Assembly: GCA_964485405.1 (NCBI GenBank)
Contig: CAZAJG010000014.1
Location: forward strand, 1-64,000
Length of the DNA stretch: 64,000 nucleotides
Source: CAKZNE01 sp964485405
GTDB taxonomy: Bacteria; Bacteroidota; Bacteroidia; Flavobacteriales; Schleiferiaceae
Direction of reading: 5' to 3'
Shown here: piece after piece, positions 36,019-45,079 of the stretch
Position numbering within the stretch: position 1 is the first letter of the stretch
Layout of the letters: each line of letters starts with the position of its first letter
Program-made: the position numbers and the translations under genes
The notes under the pieces: generated by a model
What the model was told of the DNA's origin: nothing
Databases searched by the model: none
The model's input: the letters and a program-made list of their open reading frames with translations, nothing else

Positions 36019-36297
36019 AGGATGCTTGTTTTTGATTTATATTTTAGTTGCAATTTGCTTGCCAAAAAGCTGGCAAAACACTTATAAACCAACAAATTGT
36101 TTGGTCTTTCTGTTCGAGTATCACCTCATTTTATTGTACAGTATTTAAAGGCATAAAATATATTCCCTGCAGCACTCAGATTCCTTTTTAAAAAAAGCAT
36201 TGTTCAGCTTTTTAGTGAAAGGTCGTCTAACACTTTATACCACTCACAATGAGCCTTTATCACTTTAAAGTTTTGTGAAACAATTCAAAATCTATGA
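36019..36297. other. Divergent intergenic region between the SPFH and PorV-like genes
   Basis: 279 bp of AT-rich sequence without a convincing frame. It must contain promoters for both divergent genes. The only structure I see is the inverted repeat TTGCCA, six bases, TGGCAA at 36059-36076, about 40 nt upstream of the SPFH start; it could be an operator or chance. Confidence 0.4.
36059..36076. repeat. Short inverted repeat upstream of the SPFH lipoprotein gene
   Basis: TTGCCA, six bases AAAAGC, TGGCAA. Perfect six-base arms, about 40 nt before the divergent SPFH start. It could be a regulator site, but one copy alone is weak evidence. Confidence 0.28.
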
Positions 36298-37101
36298 ATG
36301 AAAAGGCTACTACTCGCTCTTATTTTCCCCTACGCTCTTGTTGCCCAAAATCAAAGTTTTTATGCCGGTGCGCGTTCTGCAGCTTTAGCTCACTCTACCG
36401 TTGCCCTCTCTGATGTTTGGTCTAGCTGTCATAATCAGGCAGGCCTAGCTTTTCTTGAACAGAGTGAGATCGGGATTTCTTATCAAAACAAATACTTCAT
36501 CAAGGAGCTAATGGTTGGAAATATTGCTTTTGCTGTTCCGTTAAAGAACGGTGCCCTTGCAACCAGCTTAGAATATTTTGGGTTTGAATTGTTTAATCGC
36601 ACAAAACTAGGTCTGAGCTACGCTCACCGATTTGGATCATACTTTAGCTCAGCGGTTACCATCAATTATGAGCATTTTTATGTTAGCCAAGGCTCAAACA
36701 ACGGAGGTGTTGCAACTTTTGAAGCGGGAGTATTTTACAAGCCTTTAAAATCTCTCAATCTTGGTCTCCACTTCTACAATCCAACCAATCAATCTTTTAA
36801 TAGTGAAAGTGGAGACAAGCTCCCTGTTATTGTTCGTTTTGGCGCCCAAAAGTCGTTGGGTAGTAAAAGCATAGTAACCGCAGAAGTGCGAAAGCAGGCA
36901 GACCTACAGGAGCGGTACAGCTTGGGCGCAGAATACCGTTTTCTAGAAGGAGTGGCTTTGCGCACTGGAGTAAGCATTCAGCCTATTTCCAACACTTGGG
37001 GATTAGGGTTTAATTTCTCCTCATTTCAAGTAGATCTATCCTATGAGTATGCAGTTATACTTGGAAACTCCGGTAGCTTGAGCTTAAACTATAGTTTATG
37101 A
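36298..37101 (+). CDS. PorV/PorQ-like outer-membrane barrel protein
   Basis: A 267-residue protein with signal peptide (MKRLLLALIFPYALVAQ) and a beta-barrel. The start of the mature part, FYAGARSAALAHSTVALSD, then WSSCHNQAGLAFLE, matches the UPF0164/PorV/PorQ group, whose members form barrels related to FadL. PorV and PorQ take part in T9SS cargo release, but many paralogues have other or unknown roles, so I do not name it. It overlaps the next gene by 4 nt (ATGA) and is surely translated with it. Confidence 0.75.
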   Translation: MKRLLLALIFPYALVAQNQSFYAGARSAALAHSTVALSDVWSSCHNQAGLAFLEQSEIGISYQNKYFIKELMVGNIAFAVPLKNGALATSLEYFGFELFNRTKLGLSYAHRFGSYFSSAVTINYEHFYVSQGSNNGGVATFEAGVFYKPLKSLNLGLHFYNPTNQSFNSESGDKLPVIVRFGAQKSLGSKSIVTAEVRKQADLQERYSLGAEYRFLEGVALRTGVSIQPISNTWGLGFNFSSFQVDLSYEYAVILGNSGSLSLNYSL

Positions 37102-39113
37102 AAGGGTTATATACTCTTGTTATTAGTTTTCTCAGTTTTCAAATGACCGCCCAACTTCCCGAAAATTCTCAGGAAGTAGAAAATCAAATAGAATCCATTA
37201 CTCAAAATTTTGATGAAAATGCGGATTTAAGCTTTTTAGCGGAACGATTGGAAGATATTAAATCACACCCTATACCGATCAATTTTGCTTCTGTAGAAGA
37301 ACTTGCGGAAATCCCATTTCTTGATGTTTTTAAAATCCATAACCTCATACGCTACAGAGAAACTACTGGGGGAATTTACACGGCTTATGAACTGCTTCAA
37401 ATTAAAGGTTTTGACTTTGAGCTTATTCAAAAGTTGATCCCTTTCCTCAATTTTCAAACGAAGTTAAACAAACCTAAATTAAAGCTTGATCATATTATAA
37501 AATACAGCCAAAGCTCTCTAATTACACGCTACTGGCGCGATCTACAAACAAGAAAAGGGTATAGGTTAAATGCTCAAGAAGGATATCTGGGTGCACCCAA
37601 TAATTACTATCTCCGTTTTCTTTCACAGTATAAGAACCTTTTGTCCATGGGTTTGAATCTTCAACAGGATGCGGGAGAGTCATTTAACAATAGTCATCAA
37701 AACACGGCAGTAGATTTTATTTCGGGTCATTTAGCGTTAAAGAATTATGGTTCTATCAAGACTCTTATTATTGGCGATTTTCATGCAGAATTTGGTCAAG
37801 GCTTGAGCCTTTGGACCAGCTTTGCTCGAGGAAAAGCCTTACTAAACCCTGATATAAAAAAATATGCTCGAGGCATTCGTTCAAGTTCCGGTAGTGAAGA
37901 AAATCGTTTTTTAAGAGGTATTGCAAGCACTTTCAATTGGAAAAATTTTGATGTTAGTCTATTTGCATCTTCTAAAAGTATTGATGCTAATATTGTATCT
38001 AACTCCAACCAGAATGAGGTAAGCGCGTTGTTAAATTCAGGATTGCATCGAAGCTTATCTGAATTGGAAGATCGAAAAAGCTTACAACTCTCTTCTTGGG
38101 GTGCTTATGTGAAATATTCAGGCGCTCAGCTTAACCTAGGTTTTTCATTACATCAAGTGGATTTGAATTTACCGGTTGCAGCTCCATCTTCTTTGTATAG
38201 TCGATTTAACTTTCAAGGGTCTACATTGAGGAATCTATCCTTTGATGTAGATTACGTCTTCAAAGACATCAATCTTTTTGCAGAAGTTGCCCGATCACAA
38301 AATGGCGGTTATAGCACGTTGATAGGCTTACAAAGCCAGCCTTCTGATGAATTTCGTTTAAACAGTTTGTTCCGGTATTTTTCTACGGATTATCAAGCCT
38401 TTTATCATGCGGCTTTTAGCGAAAGAGCCTCATCTGGAGAAAGGGGTTTTTATTTAGGTATGTCTTGGAACACTTCAAAGATAATTACTTGGAACGCTTT
38501 TGTAGACGTATTTGAATTTAAATGGCCTACGTTTAAATCCGATTTCTCTTCCCATGGTTATGATCTTGCTACGCAGCTCGACTTCCGATTTACGAGATAC
38601 TTTTCGCTCTATGTGCGCCTTTTAAAGGGGCTGGAACAAATTACCTCATCAAATGAAGAGTCGTTTGGAACTTTAACGGAAAAGACCTTTAGACAAAGAT
38701 TGCACTTGAACTTTAGCGCATCGCCAAATATTTTTTTAGGTTCGCGTTTGGAGTTAGTTGATTATAATGGTGAGAGTGATGGATTTATTGTTTTTCAAGA
38801 TATAAAGTATCAATTCCAAAATATCCCTTTCCACTTTTCCCTACGTTACGCCTTTATTAGCACTGATTCGTACGACTCTCGAATTTATGCCTATGAAAAT
38901 GATGTATTGTATGCATTCAGTATCCCTGCTTATTCGGGAAGAGCCAATCGCTTTTATGGGTTACTACACTATACCTTAAATAATAACATGAGCCTTGAAG
39001 CTCGGTACTCTTTGACTCAATATAGCGATAGAAACAAAATAAGTAGTGGTTTACAAGAAGTTAATGGAAATAGACTCAGTCAGGTGAAAATTCAGATTAG
39101 AGTAAAGTTTTAA
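37098..39113 (+). CDS. Envelope protein with ComEA-like helix-hairpin-helix region and beta-barrel
   Basis: A 671-residue exported protein (signal about 1-19, TAQ cleavage). Residues 60-117 follow the ComEA pattern of two hairpins: INFASVEELAEIPFL, IRYRETTGGIYTAYELL and IKGFDFELIQKL. The first hairpin lacks the usual PGIG turn, so DNA binding is doubtful. From about 130 the chain looks like an outer-membrane barrel of alternating strands, with FHAEFGQGLSLWTSFARGKA, and ends with QIRVKF. Such proteins recur in Bacteroidota without a known job. Its 4-nt overlap with the PorV-like gene suggests the two barrels act together. The stop overlaps aroA convergently by 4 bp. Confidence 0.75.
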   Translation: MKGLYTLVISFLSFQMTAQLPENSQEVENQIESITQNFDENADLSFLAERLEDIKSHPIPINFASVEELAEIPFLDVFKIHNLIRYRETTGGIYTAYELLQIKGFDFELIQKLIPFLNFQTKLNKPKLKLDHIIKYSQSSLITRYWRDLQTRKGYRLNAQEGYLGAPNNYYLRFLSQYKNLLSMGLNLQQDAGESFNNSHQNTAVDFISGHLALKNYGSIKTLIIGDFHAEFGQGLSLWTSFARGKALLNPDIKKYARGIRSSSGSEENRFLRGIASTFNWKNFDVSLFASSKSIDANIVSNSNQNEVSALLNSGLHRSLSELEDRKSLQLSSWGAYVKYSGAQLNLGFSLHQVDLNLPVAAPSSLYSRFNFQGSTLRNLSFDVDYVFKDINLFAEVARSQNGGYSTLIGLQSQPSDEFRLNSLFRYFSTDYQAFYHAAFSERASSGERGFYLGMSWNTSKIITWNAFVDVFEFKWPTFKSDFSSHGYDLATQLDFRFTRYFSLYVRLLKGLEQITSSNEESFGTLTEKTFRQRLHLNFSASPNIFLGSRLELVDYNGESDGFIVFQDIKYQFQNIPFHFSLRYAFISTDSYDSRIYAYENDVLYAFSIPAYSGRANRFYGLLHYTLNNNMSLEARYSLTQYSDRNKISSGLQEVNGNRLSQVKIQIRVKF

Positions 39114-40330
39114 TTTCCATCAGCATACTTCAATCTTAAAANNNNNNNNNNGCTCTTGCTTACTACTTCTGGATCATGGATAATAATGGGATTTACAAGA
39201 GCCAATGGTGCAAGTGCCATAGCCATTCTATGATCTCCCCAAGTAGAGAAAATGCATTCTTCGCAATCGTCTATTCCCTTTATAATTTCAAGTGAGCTTT
39301 CTCCAACTATAATCTTAGCTCCACACTTTTCCAACTCTGTTTTTAAGGCTACAAGTCTATCCGTCTCTTTTATTTTTAAGGTCTGCAAGCCTTTAATTAG
39401 AGAGGGAACTCCCAATGCCGCCAAGGCAACAACAATGGTTTGTGCTAAATCTGGGTTTTTAACTAAATTCATCTCAACCCTTTCCAACTGCGAAACCGTG
39501 GTTTTTTTTAATCGGACTCCTTGTTGTGTAAACTCCGTTTTTACGCCTAACGATTCAAATATGCTCAACACCTGAGCATCACCTTGTAAGCTATTGCTTT
39601 GATAGCCTAAAAGCTCTACTTGAAACGTTTTGGATAAAAGACATAGAGTATACCAATATGAAGCAGAGCTCCAGTCTGGTTCTACTTTAATACGATTAAG
39701 GCTCGGAGCAACAGAATCAAAAGGCTCTACAACTATCTCAGACTCTAAAACTGAAACGCTCAATCCTAATTGAAGCATCAAAGAAGCTGTTAGATCAATG
39801 TATGGTCTTGATACTTGATTCCCTGTAAGATCTATGATCAAACCTTTCTCCATAGATGGCCCAATCATCATCAAAGCAGATACGAATTGGCTACTTGTAG
39901 AACCGTCTAAACTTACTTTTCCTCCAATCAATGGTTTTCCACTAATCTTTAAAGGGGGAAAACCGTTTTTTTCCAAAAACTCAATATCCGCTCCTAATTC
40001 TCTTAACGCGTCAACTAAAACTCCAATCGGTCTTTGATGCATTCGATCCGTTCCATGCAAGGTAATTTCTCCCGATTTCACGGCATAGAGTGCCGTCAAA
40101 AAACGCATCACGGTTCCTGCATCTTCTACATTTTTCTCAGCCTCTGTTTGAGACAGTAAACGGAGCATGATCTGCGTATCGTTGCTACTTGAATGATTGT
40201 CAATTGTCAATTTTGGAAAATACAATTCCTTGAGAATCAACAAACGATTGGATTCGCTTTTACTTCCCGGCACCTTGACCTTACCATCAAGCTGAGCATG
40301 AGCGTGCGATATTTTATATCGTTTATACAA
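39110..40330 (-). CDS. aroA: 3-phosphoshikimate 1-carboxyvinyltransferase (EPSP synthase), with an N gap near its end
   Basis: Sixth step of the shikimate pathway: shikimate-3-phosphate plus PEP to EPSP. N-terminal KVPGSKSESNRLLIL, the PEP-site segment DAGTVMRFLTA, DGSTSSQFVSALMM, EPDWSSASYWYT and KETDRLVAL and WGDHRMAMA are all present. The gap of ten N sits between VSKS and a final LRLKYADGN. EPSP synthases usually continue after SKS with about seven residues such as YPxFWxD, so a short stretch is probably missing. It begins 8 nt inside the aroB end. Confidence 0.9.
   Translation of the reverse strand: MYKRYKISHAHAQLDGKVKVPGSKSESNRLLILKELYFPKLTIDNHSSSNDTQIMLRLLSQTEAEKNVEDAGTVMRFLTALYAVKSGEITLHGTDRMHQRPIGVLVDALRELGADIEFLEKNGFPPLKISGKPLIGGKVSLDGSTSSQFVSALMMIGPSMEKGLIIDLTGNQVSRPYIDLTASLMLQLGLSVSVLESEIVVEPFDSVAPSLNRIKVEPDWSSASYWYTLCLLSKTFQVELLGYQSNSLQGDAQVLSIFESLGVKTEFTQQGVRLKKTTVSQLERVEMNLVKNPDLAQTIVVALAALGVPSLIKGLQTLKIKETDRLVALKTELEKCGAKIIVGESSLEIIKGIDDCEECIFSTWGDHRMAMALAPLALVNPIIIHDPEVVSKSXXXXLRLKYADGN
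39142..39151. other. Assembly gap (10 N) in the aroA 3' end
   Basis: Ten N of unknown true length, close to the aroA stop codon. The sequence after it cannot be proven to belong to the same gene. Confidence 0.98.
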
Positions 40331-41369
40331 TTTGTTTTAAAACTTGAATTATATCCTTTTCCTGTACGGGAACATCCACCTCTACTGATCCAATATTCTT
40401 TAAAAGCGAAAAGCGAAATTCATCGCCAACGTTTTTCTTATCTTCTTTCATCAATTCCACCCACAGGTCTGGGTTTCCATGGAGTTTAACATTAGGAAAA
40501 AAGACGTGAATGGAGTCACAAATTTCTTGCGCTATATCACTTGAAAGACCTGTATATTTTACAGAAAGCAATGTCTCAAGCTGCATTCCTATAGCAATAG
40601 CTTCACCGTGCAATAAGGATTCATTTTCGGCCAGGGCTGCTGTTTCTAAACTATGACCAATGGTGTGTCCAAAATTTAATCCTTTCCGAATATCTGATTC
40701 TCTAAAATCCTTCTCTATAATTGAAAATTTAATCTCTACCGATCTTTGAATCATTTCTTGGGTAGGGATGCTGTTTTCAATATCAAAAGTTTTTAAACTT
40801 AACCAGTAATCTGGATCCGCAATAAGCGCATGCTTCAACATCTCTGCAAAACCAGATAGCCTTTCTCTAATGGGTAAGGATTCTAGAAAACTATTGATCA
40901 AATAGGTACTGTTGGGATTCTGAAAAACCCCTACTCTGTTTTTAAGGTGGTTTAAGTTAATTCCTGTTTTGCCTCCAACTGACGCATCTACCTGTGCTAA
41001 AACCGTGGTTGGGAAATTAACAAAGGTGATTCCCCTCATATAGGTTGATGCTAAAAACCCTCCTAAGTCGGTAATAACGCCTCCCCCAACATTTACCAAA
41101 AGAGAAGATCGATCCGCTTCCAATTCTGATAAGGCTTGCCAAAGCTGAACCAATACCTCTGGAGATTTACTATCCTCCCCTGCTTCAACTTCTAAAACTT
41201 CATATTCACCTACTTCAGGAAGCTCTTGGAGCAATCGAATTAAGCAATGCTCATGCGTGTTTTCATCAACTAAAAAGAAAATTTTTGAAAACTTTATTTT
41301 TTGCAAGAGGTCGTTAAAGTCCGTAAGACCCTCATCCTCAAATTTTACCAACTCATTTATACCTTTCAC
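40323..41369 (-). CDS. aroB: 3-dehydroquinate synthase
   Basis: Second step of the shikimate pathway, closing DAHP to 3-dehydroquinate with NAD and zinc. The 348-residue chain has the NAD-binding VNVGGGVITDLGGFLAS, then FVNFPTTVLAQVDASVGGKTGIN and the zinc histidine segment LNFGHTIGHSLE and LLHGEAIAIGM. It precedes aroA with an 8-nt overlap, forming a two-gene shikimate operon. Confidence 0.95.
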   Translation of the reverse strand: MKGINELVKFEDEGLTDFNDLLQKIKFSKIFFLVDENTHEHCLIRLLQELPEVGEYEVLEVEAGEDSKSPEVLVQLWQALSELEADRSSLLVNVGGGVITDLGGFLASTYMRGITFVNFPTTVLAQVDASVGGKTGINLNHLKNRVGVFQNPNSTYLINSFLESLPIRERLSGFAEMLKHALIADPDYWLSLKTFDIENSIPTQEMIQRSVEIKFSIIEKDFRESDIRKGLNFGHTIGHSLETAALAENESLLHGEAIAIGMQLETLLSVKYTGLSSDIAQEICDSIHVFFPNVKLHGNPDLWVELMKEDKKNVGDEFRFSLLKNIGSVEVDVPVQEKDIIQVLKQIV

Positions 41370-41456
41370 AAGTACGTTTTAAAAATTACGATGAAAGTAA
41401 TAAAACCTTCATGTTTTATTACTTGTTCTATTAATTTTACAATCTCAATAAAAAGA

Positions 41457-42620
41457 ATGGTTGACTTTAACGATACGGCTACAGCTTTTATAACAAAGAG
41501 TAATGCTCAATTAAAAAGAGCTTATTACATGTTTAAAATGGTAGCAAACCCTAAAATGGTAAGTTTTGGAAAAAGAGCCACTGCTTTTTCGCTTAGACTT
41601 GGTCTACCTATCAAAGGAGCCATTAAAAAAACGGTTTACGATCAGTTTGTAGGAGGTGAAACTATACACGAGTGTGCCGCTACTATAGATCGATTAAACA
41701 GACATCATGTAAAATGCCTTTTAGATTATTCGGTTGAAGGAAAAGAGAGCGAAAGGGATTTTGAATTGACCAAAAAAAGGTTAATCGACACGATTGTATT
41801 CGGTTCTAAAAATGAAGCCATTCCATTCACTGTATTTAAAGTTACTGGCCTGGCTCGCTTTGGGCTGTTGGAAAAAGTAAGTAGTGGCAAGGAATTAAAT
41901 GAAAAGGAGAGTAAAGAATGGTATCGTGCTCAAAAAAGAGTGGAGAGTATTTGCCAAGCCGCTTATGAAAATGAACTTTCCGTGCTTATTGATGCTGAAG
42001 AGAGTTGGATTCAAAATGCAATTGATGGAATCGCTGAGGCCATGATTCGAAAGTACAATGAGGAAAGAGTGATTATTTTCAATACCCTCCAAATGTACAG
42101 ATGGGACCGATTGGATTACCTCAAAGAGCAGATCGAACAAGCAAACGCTGTTGGTTATCATCTTGGGGTGAAATTGGTGCGAGGTGCTTACATGGAAAAA
42201 GAAAGAGAAAGAGCCCTAGAGATGGGGTACAAATCACCTATTCAACCTACTAAAGATGCTTCTGACGCTGATTATGACTCTAGCGTAGAATACATTATTA
42301 ATAATTTGAGACTAGGTGCTTTGGTAGCGGGAACCCATAACGAAGAAAGTTGCAAAAGATTGATTCAATCAATGAGAACCCGAGGTCTCGCAAAAAACGA
42401 TGATCGAGTTTGGTTTAGTCAGCTATATGGAATGAGCGATAATTTATCCTTTAATCTTGCTAAAGGAGGCTATAATGTAGTTAAGTATTTACCCTTTGGG
42501 CCCGTTAAAGAAACACTTCCATATTTGATTCGAAGAGCGGAAGAGAATACATCTGCCGCTGGCCAAACCGGAAGAGAATTACAGCTTATCGAACAAGAAA
42601 TGAAGAGAAGAAAGCTCTAA
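41457..42620 (+). CDS. Proline dehydrogenase
   Basis: FAD-dependent oxidation of proline to pyrroline-5-carboxylate, the first step of proline use. I place the start at ATG 41457 (MVDFNDTATAFITKS), 387 residues, as in single-domain flavobacterial enzymes; the frame is open further upstream but there it overlaps the divergent aroB start. Signatures of the barrel are present: VLIDAEESW, YHLGVKLVRGAYMEKER, AGTHNEES, LYGMSDN and YLPFGPVKETLPYLIRRAEEN. The P5C dehydrogenase is not adjacent. Confidence 0.92.
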   Translation: MVDFNDTATAFITKSNAQLKRAYYMFKMVANPKMVSFGKRATAFSLRLGLPIKGAIKKTVYDQFVGGETIHECAATIDRLNRHHVKCLLDYSVEGKESERDFELTKKRLIDTIVFGSKNEAIPFTVFKVTGLARFGLLEKVSSGKELNEKESKEWYRAQKRVESICQAAYENELSVLIDAEESWIQNAIDGIAEAMIRKYNEERVIIFNTLQMYRWDRLDYLKEQIEQANAVGYHLGVKLVRGAYMEKERERALEMGYKSPIQPTKDASDADYDSSVEYIINNLRLGALVAGTHNEESCKRLIQSMRTRGLAKNDDRVWFSQLYGMSDNLSFNLAKGGYNVVKYLPFGPVKETLPYLIRRAEENTSAAGQTGRELQLIEQEMKRRKL

Positions 42621-42935
42621 ACTTCATTGTACGGTTTTTATTCATTTTTTTGATTTTTAGAAATTCTTTAACTCATTGATAAACCGACTCTTTCACCCTA
42701 TTTTTAGCCATCCAAGTTGTTTAGAAAATTAAAAGTCAGGCGCTAAAATTATCCAGGAATGTCTGGTTTTATCAAAACCATGTGTTTTTTTAAAACCCCT
42801 CCTTTTAATGCCTTGATTTTTAATAATTTATCATTTAAGTCTAGATATATTTTACCCTCGAAAACTAAGTTTGGCTCTCTGCCAAGGTCTGTAAAACCCT
42901 AAATTAATTGAGAATCAACTAAACTAGTTTTTCCC
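42621..42935. other. Intergenic region of 315 bp
   Basis: AT-rich, with no supported reading frame and no tRNA or clear hairpin. The only site I can point to is TAAGTTTG at 42866-42873, which fits TAnnTTTG and may drive the secreted protein 62 nt further down. Confidence 0.5.
42866..42873 (+). promoter_or_regulatory. Possible -7 element for the cysteine-rich secreted protein
   Basis: TAAGTTTG fits TAnnTTTG, 62 nt before the ATG at 42936. Confidence 0.3.
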
Positions 42936-43376
42936 ATGAAACACTCAACTCTCAAAGCTTTAGCATCCATTGCCTGTTTGCTTATGCTTTCTTTCACTAT
43001 GCAGGCTCAAATGGTCTCCATCCAAAACGGAACGGATTGTGACGTAATCATTGAACTTGGATTTCAAAACTCTGCAGATCCCCCTTGTACTTCTCATACC
43101 CCAGTATGGGTAAATGTTCCTTGCAATAGCGGCACCAATGTGCCATTTCCAGCAGGAGCAGACGTATTCAAAGGATATCAAATCGACCCATCTGGAGATG
43201 CATCTACATTTGGTGTAAACGTTGTTTACCACTGTGCCACTTGGGACCCTACAAACTGTAGTTCCCTCACTCCAATTAACCCAGGTTGTGGCAATTGTAC
43301 TTCAGCTACTGGCACGTGTTGGTACAACCTTGGTGGAGGCGTACTGACTGCAGATTATGCAATCCGTATTTTTTAA
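42936..43376 (+). CDS. Small secreted cysteine-rich protein of unknown function
   Basis: A 146-residue protein with a clear signal peptide (MKHSTLKALASIACLLMLSF to about residue 25, MQAQ cleavage). The mature part has eight cysteines (in NGTDC, DPPC, NVPC, VYHC, PTNC, NPGC, GNC and GTCW), an even number that fits four disulfides, which the DsbD system in this window could service. No T9SS sorting domain and no lipobox. I do not recognise the family; a compact beta fold is likely from the glycine and hydrophobic pattern. It is monocistronic, with its own terminator. Confidence 0.78.
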   Translation: MKHSTLKALASIACLLMLSFTMQAQMVSIQNGTDCDVIIELGFQNSADPPCTSHTPVWVNVPCNSGTNVPFPAGADVFKGYQIDPSGDASTFGVNVVYHCATWDPTNCSSLTPINPGCGNCTSATGTCWYNLGGGVLTADYAIRIF

Positions 43377-43402
43377 AAGAAAAAGTTAGTATTAGAAACT
43401 TG

Positions 43403-43430
43403 AAGCTCTTGCGTAATGCAAGAGCTTTTT
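43403..43430 (+). terminator. Rho-independent terminator after the secreted cysteine-rich protein
   Basis: AAGCTCTTGC, 5-nt loop, GCAAGAGCTT, then TTTGTTTTTG, 26 nt after the stop. Confidence 0.85.
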
Positions 43431-43445
43431 GTTTTTGAATGTCAC

Positions 43446-43820
43446 TTACCGAGCAACTTGTTTTAATACAGCTGTACTATCGCAATTTCCGAAAATGGCA
43501 TAAAAACTCGGTTTATCTTCTGGTTCAAAGGATATCCAATAGTTTTTACAAGAGTCTTTTTTAGTATCACTCTTTTCAAAGTCAACATCTCCCATCAAAA
43601 GCAGGTCACTGATATCTGAAGTATCAACTCCCAATTCTTGCATTTGAGTAAAAGTAGAATCCGGAATCATTCTGTCTTTATTTCTTAAGTCATACAAAAC
43701 CCTATCATTTGGGAAGTAACTACACTGAATATCATCCCTACCGCCAAAAATAAATTTGACCATTAATATTCCTAATGTTACTCCTATTCCAAAAAACAGC
43801 AGTTTTCTCCAGGTTTTCAT
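43446..43820 (-). CDS. Membrane-anchored DUF4258-like protein
   Basis: A 124-residue protein if started at the ATG at 43820 (MKTWRKLLFFGIGVTLGI); an ATG 18 nt upstream is also possible. One N-terminal transmembrane helix is followed by a soluble domain with DIQCSYFPNDRVLYDLR and LLMGDVDFEKSDTKKDSCKNY. The CSYFPN and GDVDF pattern matches a small flavobacterial family, which I recall as DUF4258-like, found beside ald. Four cysteines lie in the soluble part. It follows ald by 53 nt on the same strand. Function unknown. Confidence 0.68.
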   Translation of the reverse strand: MKTWRKLLFFGIGVTLGILMVKFIFGGRDDIQCSYFPNDRVLYDLRNKDRMIPDSTFTQMQELGVDTSDISDLLLMGDVDFEKSDTKKDSCKNYWISFEPEDKPSFYAIFGNCDSTAVLKQVAR

Positions 43821-43873
43821 TTTCAGAAATTTTGGCAAATGTAAGCGACCTTTTGCTTATATAGTATCTAGAA

Positions 43874-45079
43874 TTAATACAAAAGACGAGAGTCTTCCGC
43901 ATAAGGGAGGTCAAAGAAATCACCTATAGATTTGCTTACCAGTATACCCTTACATAAATACAATCCCTTGTTAACTCCTTTATTATCTCTTAGTATTTCT
44001 TCTACCCCTCCATAGTCGCCAATAGACAATAAAATGGGGGCCAATATATTACTTAACGAAAAAGTAGCGGTTCTACTCACCCTTGACGCGATGTTTGGAA
44101 CGCAATAATGAATCACATCATATTTGGTAAAACTGGGGTTTTCTAGATCCCGCAACTCGGAGGTTTCAAAACAACCGCCTTGGTCAATACTCACATCTAC
44201 AATTACACTACCCGGTTTCATTTTCTGAACCATATCATCCGTTACTACACTAGGGGTTCTTCCAGATTGTGAACGAATGGCTCCAATTGCTACATCGCAG
44301 CGCATCAGAGATTTTTCTAGAATTTTGGGTTGTATCACGCAAGTATAAATAGGCATATTTATAATTCCTTGCAGTCTTCTAAGCTTAGCTATGGATTTAT
44401 CAAAAACTTTAACCGTTGCACCAAGGCCTAAAGCAGTTCGTGCTGCATAAACACCAACTGTGCCAGCTCCAATAATTACCACATCTGTAGGGGGAACGCC
44501 AGAGACACCTCCTAACATATAGCCTTTTCCATTATTGGCATTGGAAAGGTACTCTGCCGCAATGAGAACCGAAGTATTCCCCGCAATTTCACTCATGCTT
44601 CTAACCACAGGAATAATACCGCTTTCGTCTTCTATATTTTCAAAACTTAGAGCCGTAATCTTTTTATCCATTAACTTTTTGAAGTACTCTTTTCGTTGAG
44701 TCTTCAGCTGAAGCGCAGAAATCAACGTCTGGTTATGCTTCATTAAGTCAATTTCTTCTAAGGAAGGCGGTTCTATTTTGAGAATGATATTGCTCTCATA
44801 TACCTTATCCGCAGAATAGGCAATTTTCGCTCCCGCCTGCTCATAATCGTAATCTGAATAGTTTGCTCCTTCTCCAGCACCCTTCTCAACTACAACTTGA
44901 TGCCCGTTATTCACCAATAAGCTTACTGCATCCGGAGTGAGTCCTACTCTCCTCTCTTGCATACAGGTTTCTTTTGGAATACCTATTTGAAGAGTACTCT
45001 TAGATTTTTTAACCTCCAATACCTCCTCTTGTGGCATTAGTTCAGAAGAAGAAAAGGATAAAAATTCGGGTTTACTCAT
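43874..45079 (-). CDS. ald: Alanine dehydrogenase
   Basis: NAD-dependent conversion between alanine and pyruvate plus ammonia. The 401-residue chain starts IGIPKETCMQERRVGLTPDAV after a 30-residue extension, has the NAD fold motif VVIIGAGTVGVYAARTALGLGA and the C-terminal VIHYCVPNIASRVSRTATFSLSN region typical of Ald. The flavobacterial form differs somewhat from the classical 370-residue enzyme but keeps these blocks. It overlaps tsaE by 8 nt, so porX-tsaE-ald is one transcript. Confidence 0.87.
   Translation of the reverse strand: MSKPEFLSFSSSELMPQEEVLEVKKSKSTLQIGIPKETCMQERRVGLTPDAVSLLVNNGHQVVVEKGAGEGANYSDYDYEQAGAKIAYSADKVYESNIILKIEPPSLEEIDLMKHNQTLISALQLKTQRKEYFKKLMDKKITALSFENIEDESGIIPVVRSMSEIAGNTSVLIAAEYLSNANNGKGYMLGGVSGVPPTDVVIIGAGTVGVYAARTALGLGATVKVFDKSIAKLRRLQGIINMPIYTCVIQPKILEKSLMRCDVAIGAIRSQSGRTPSVVTDDMVQKMKPGSVIVDVSIDQGGCFETSELRDLENPSFTKYDVIHYCVPNIASRVSRTATFSLSNILAPILLSIGDYGGVEEILRDNKGVNKGLYLCKGILVSKSIGDFFDLPYAEDSRLLY

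Noticed and set aside
41301..41456. N-terminal extension of proline dehydrogenase
   Set aside because: The stretch overlaps the divergent aroB start, has no family similarity, and ATG 41457 gives the usual length.
42621..42935. tRNA or small RNA in the 315-bp intergenic region
   Set aside because: No cloverleaf, T-loop consensus or strong hairpin could be found by reading both strands.
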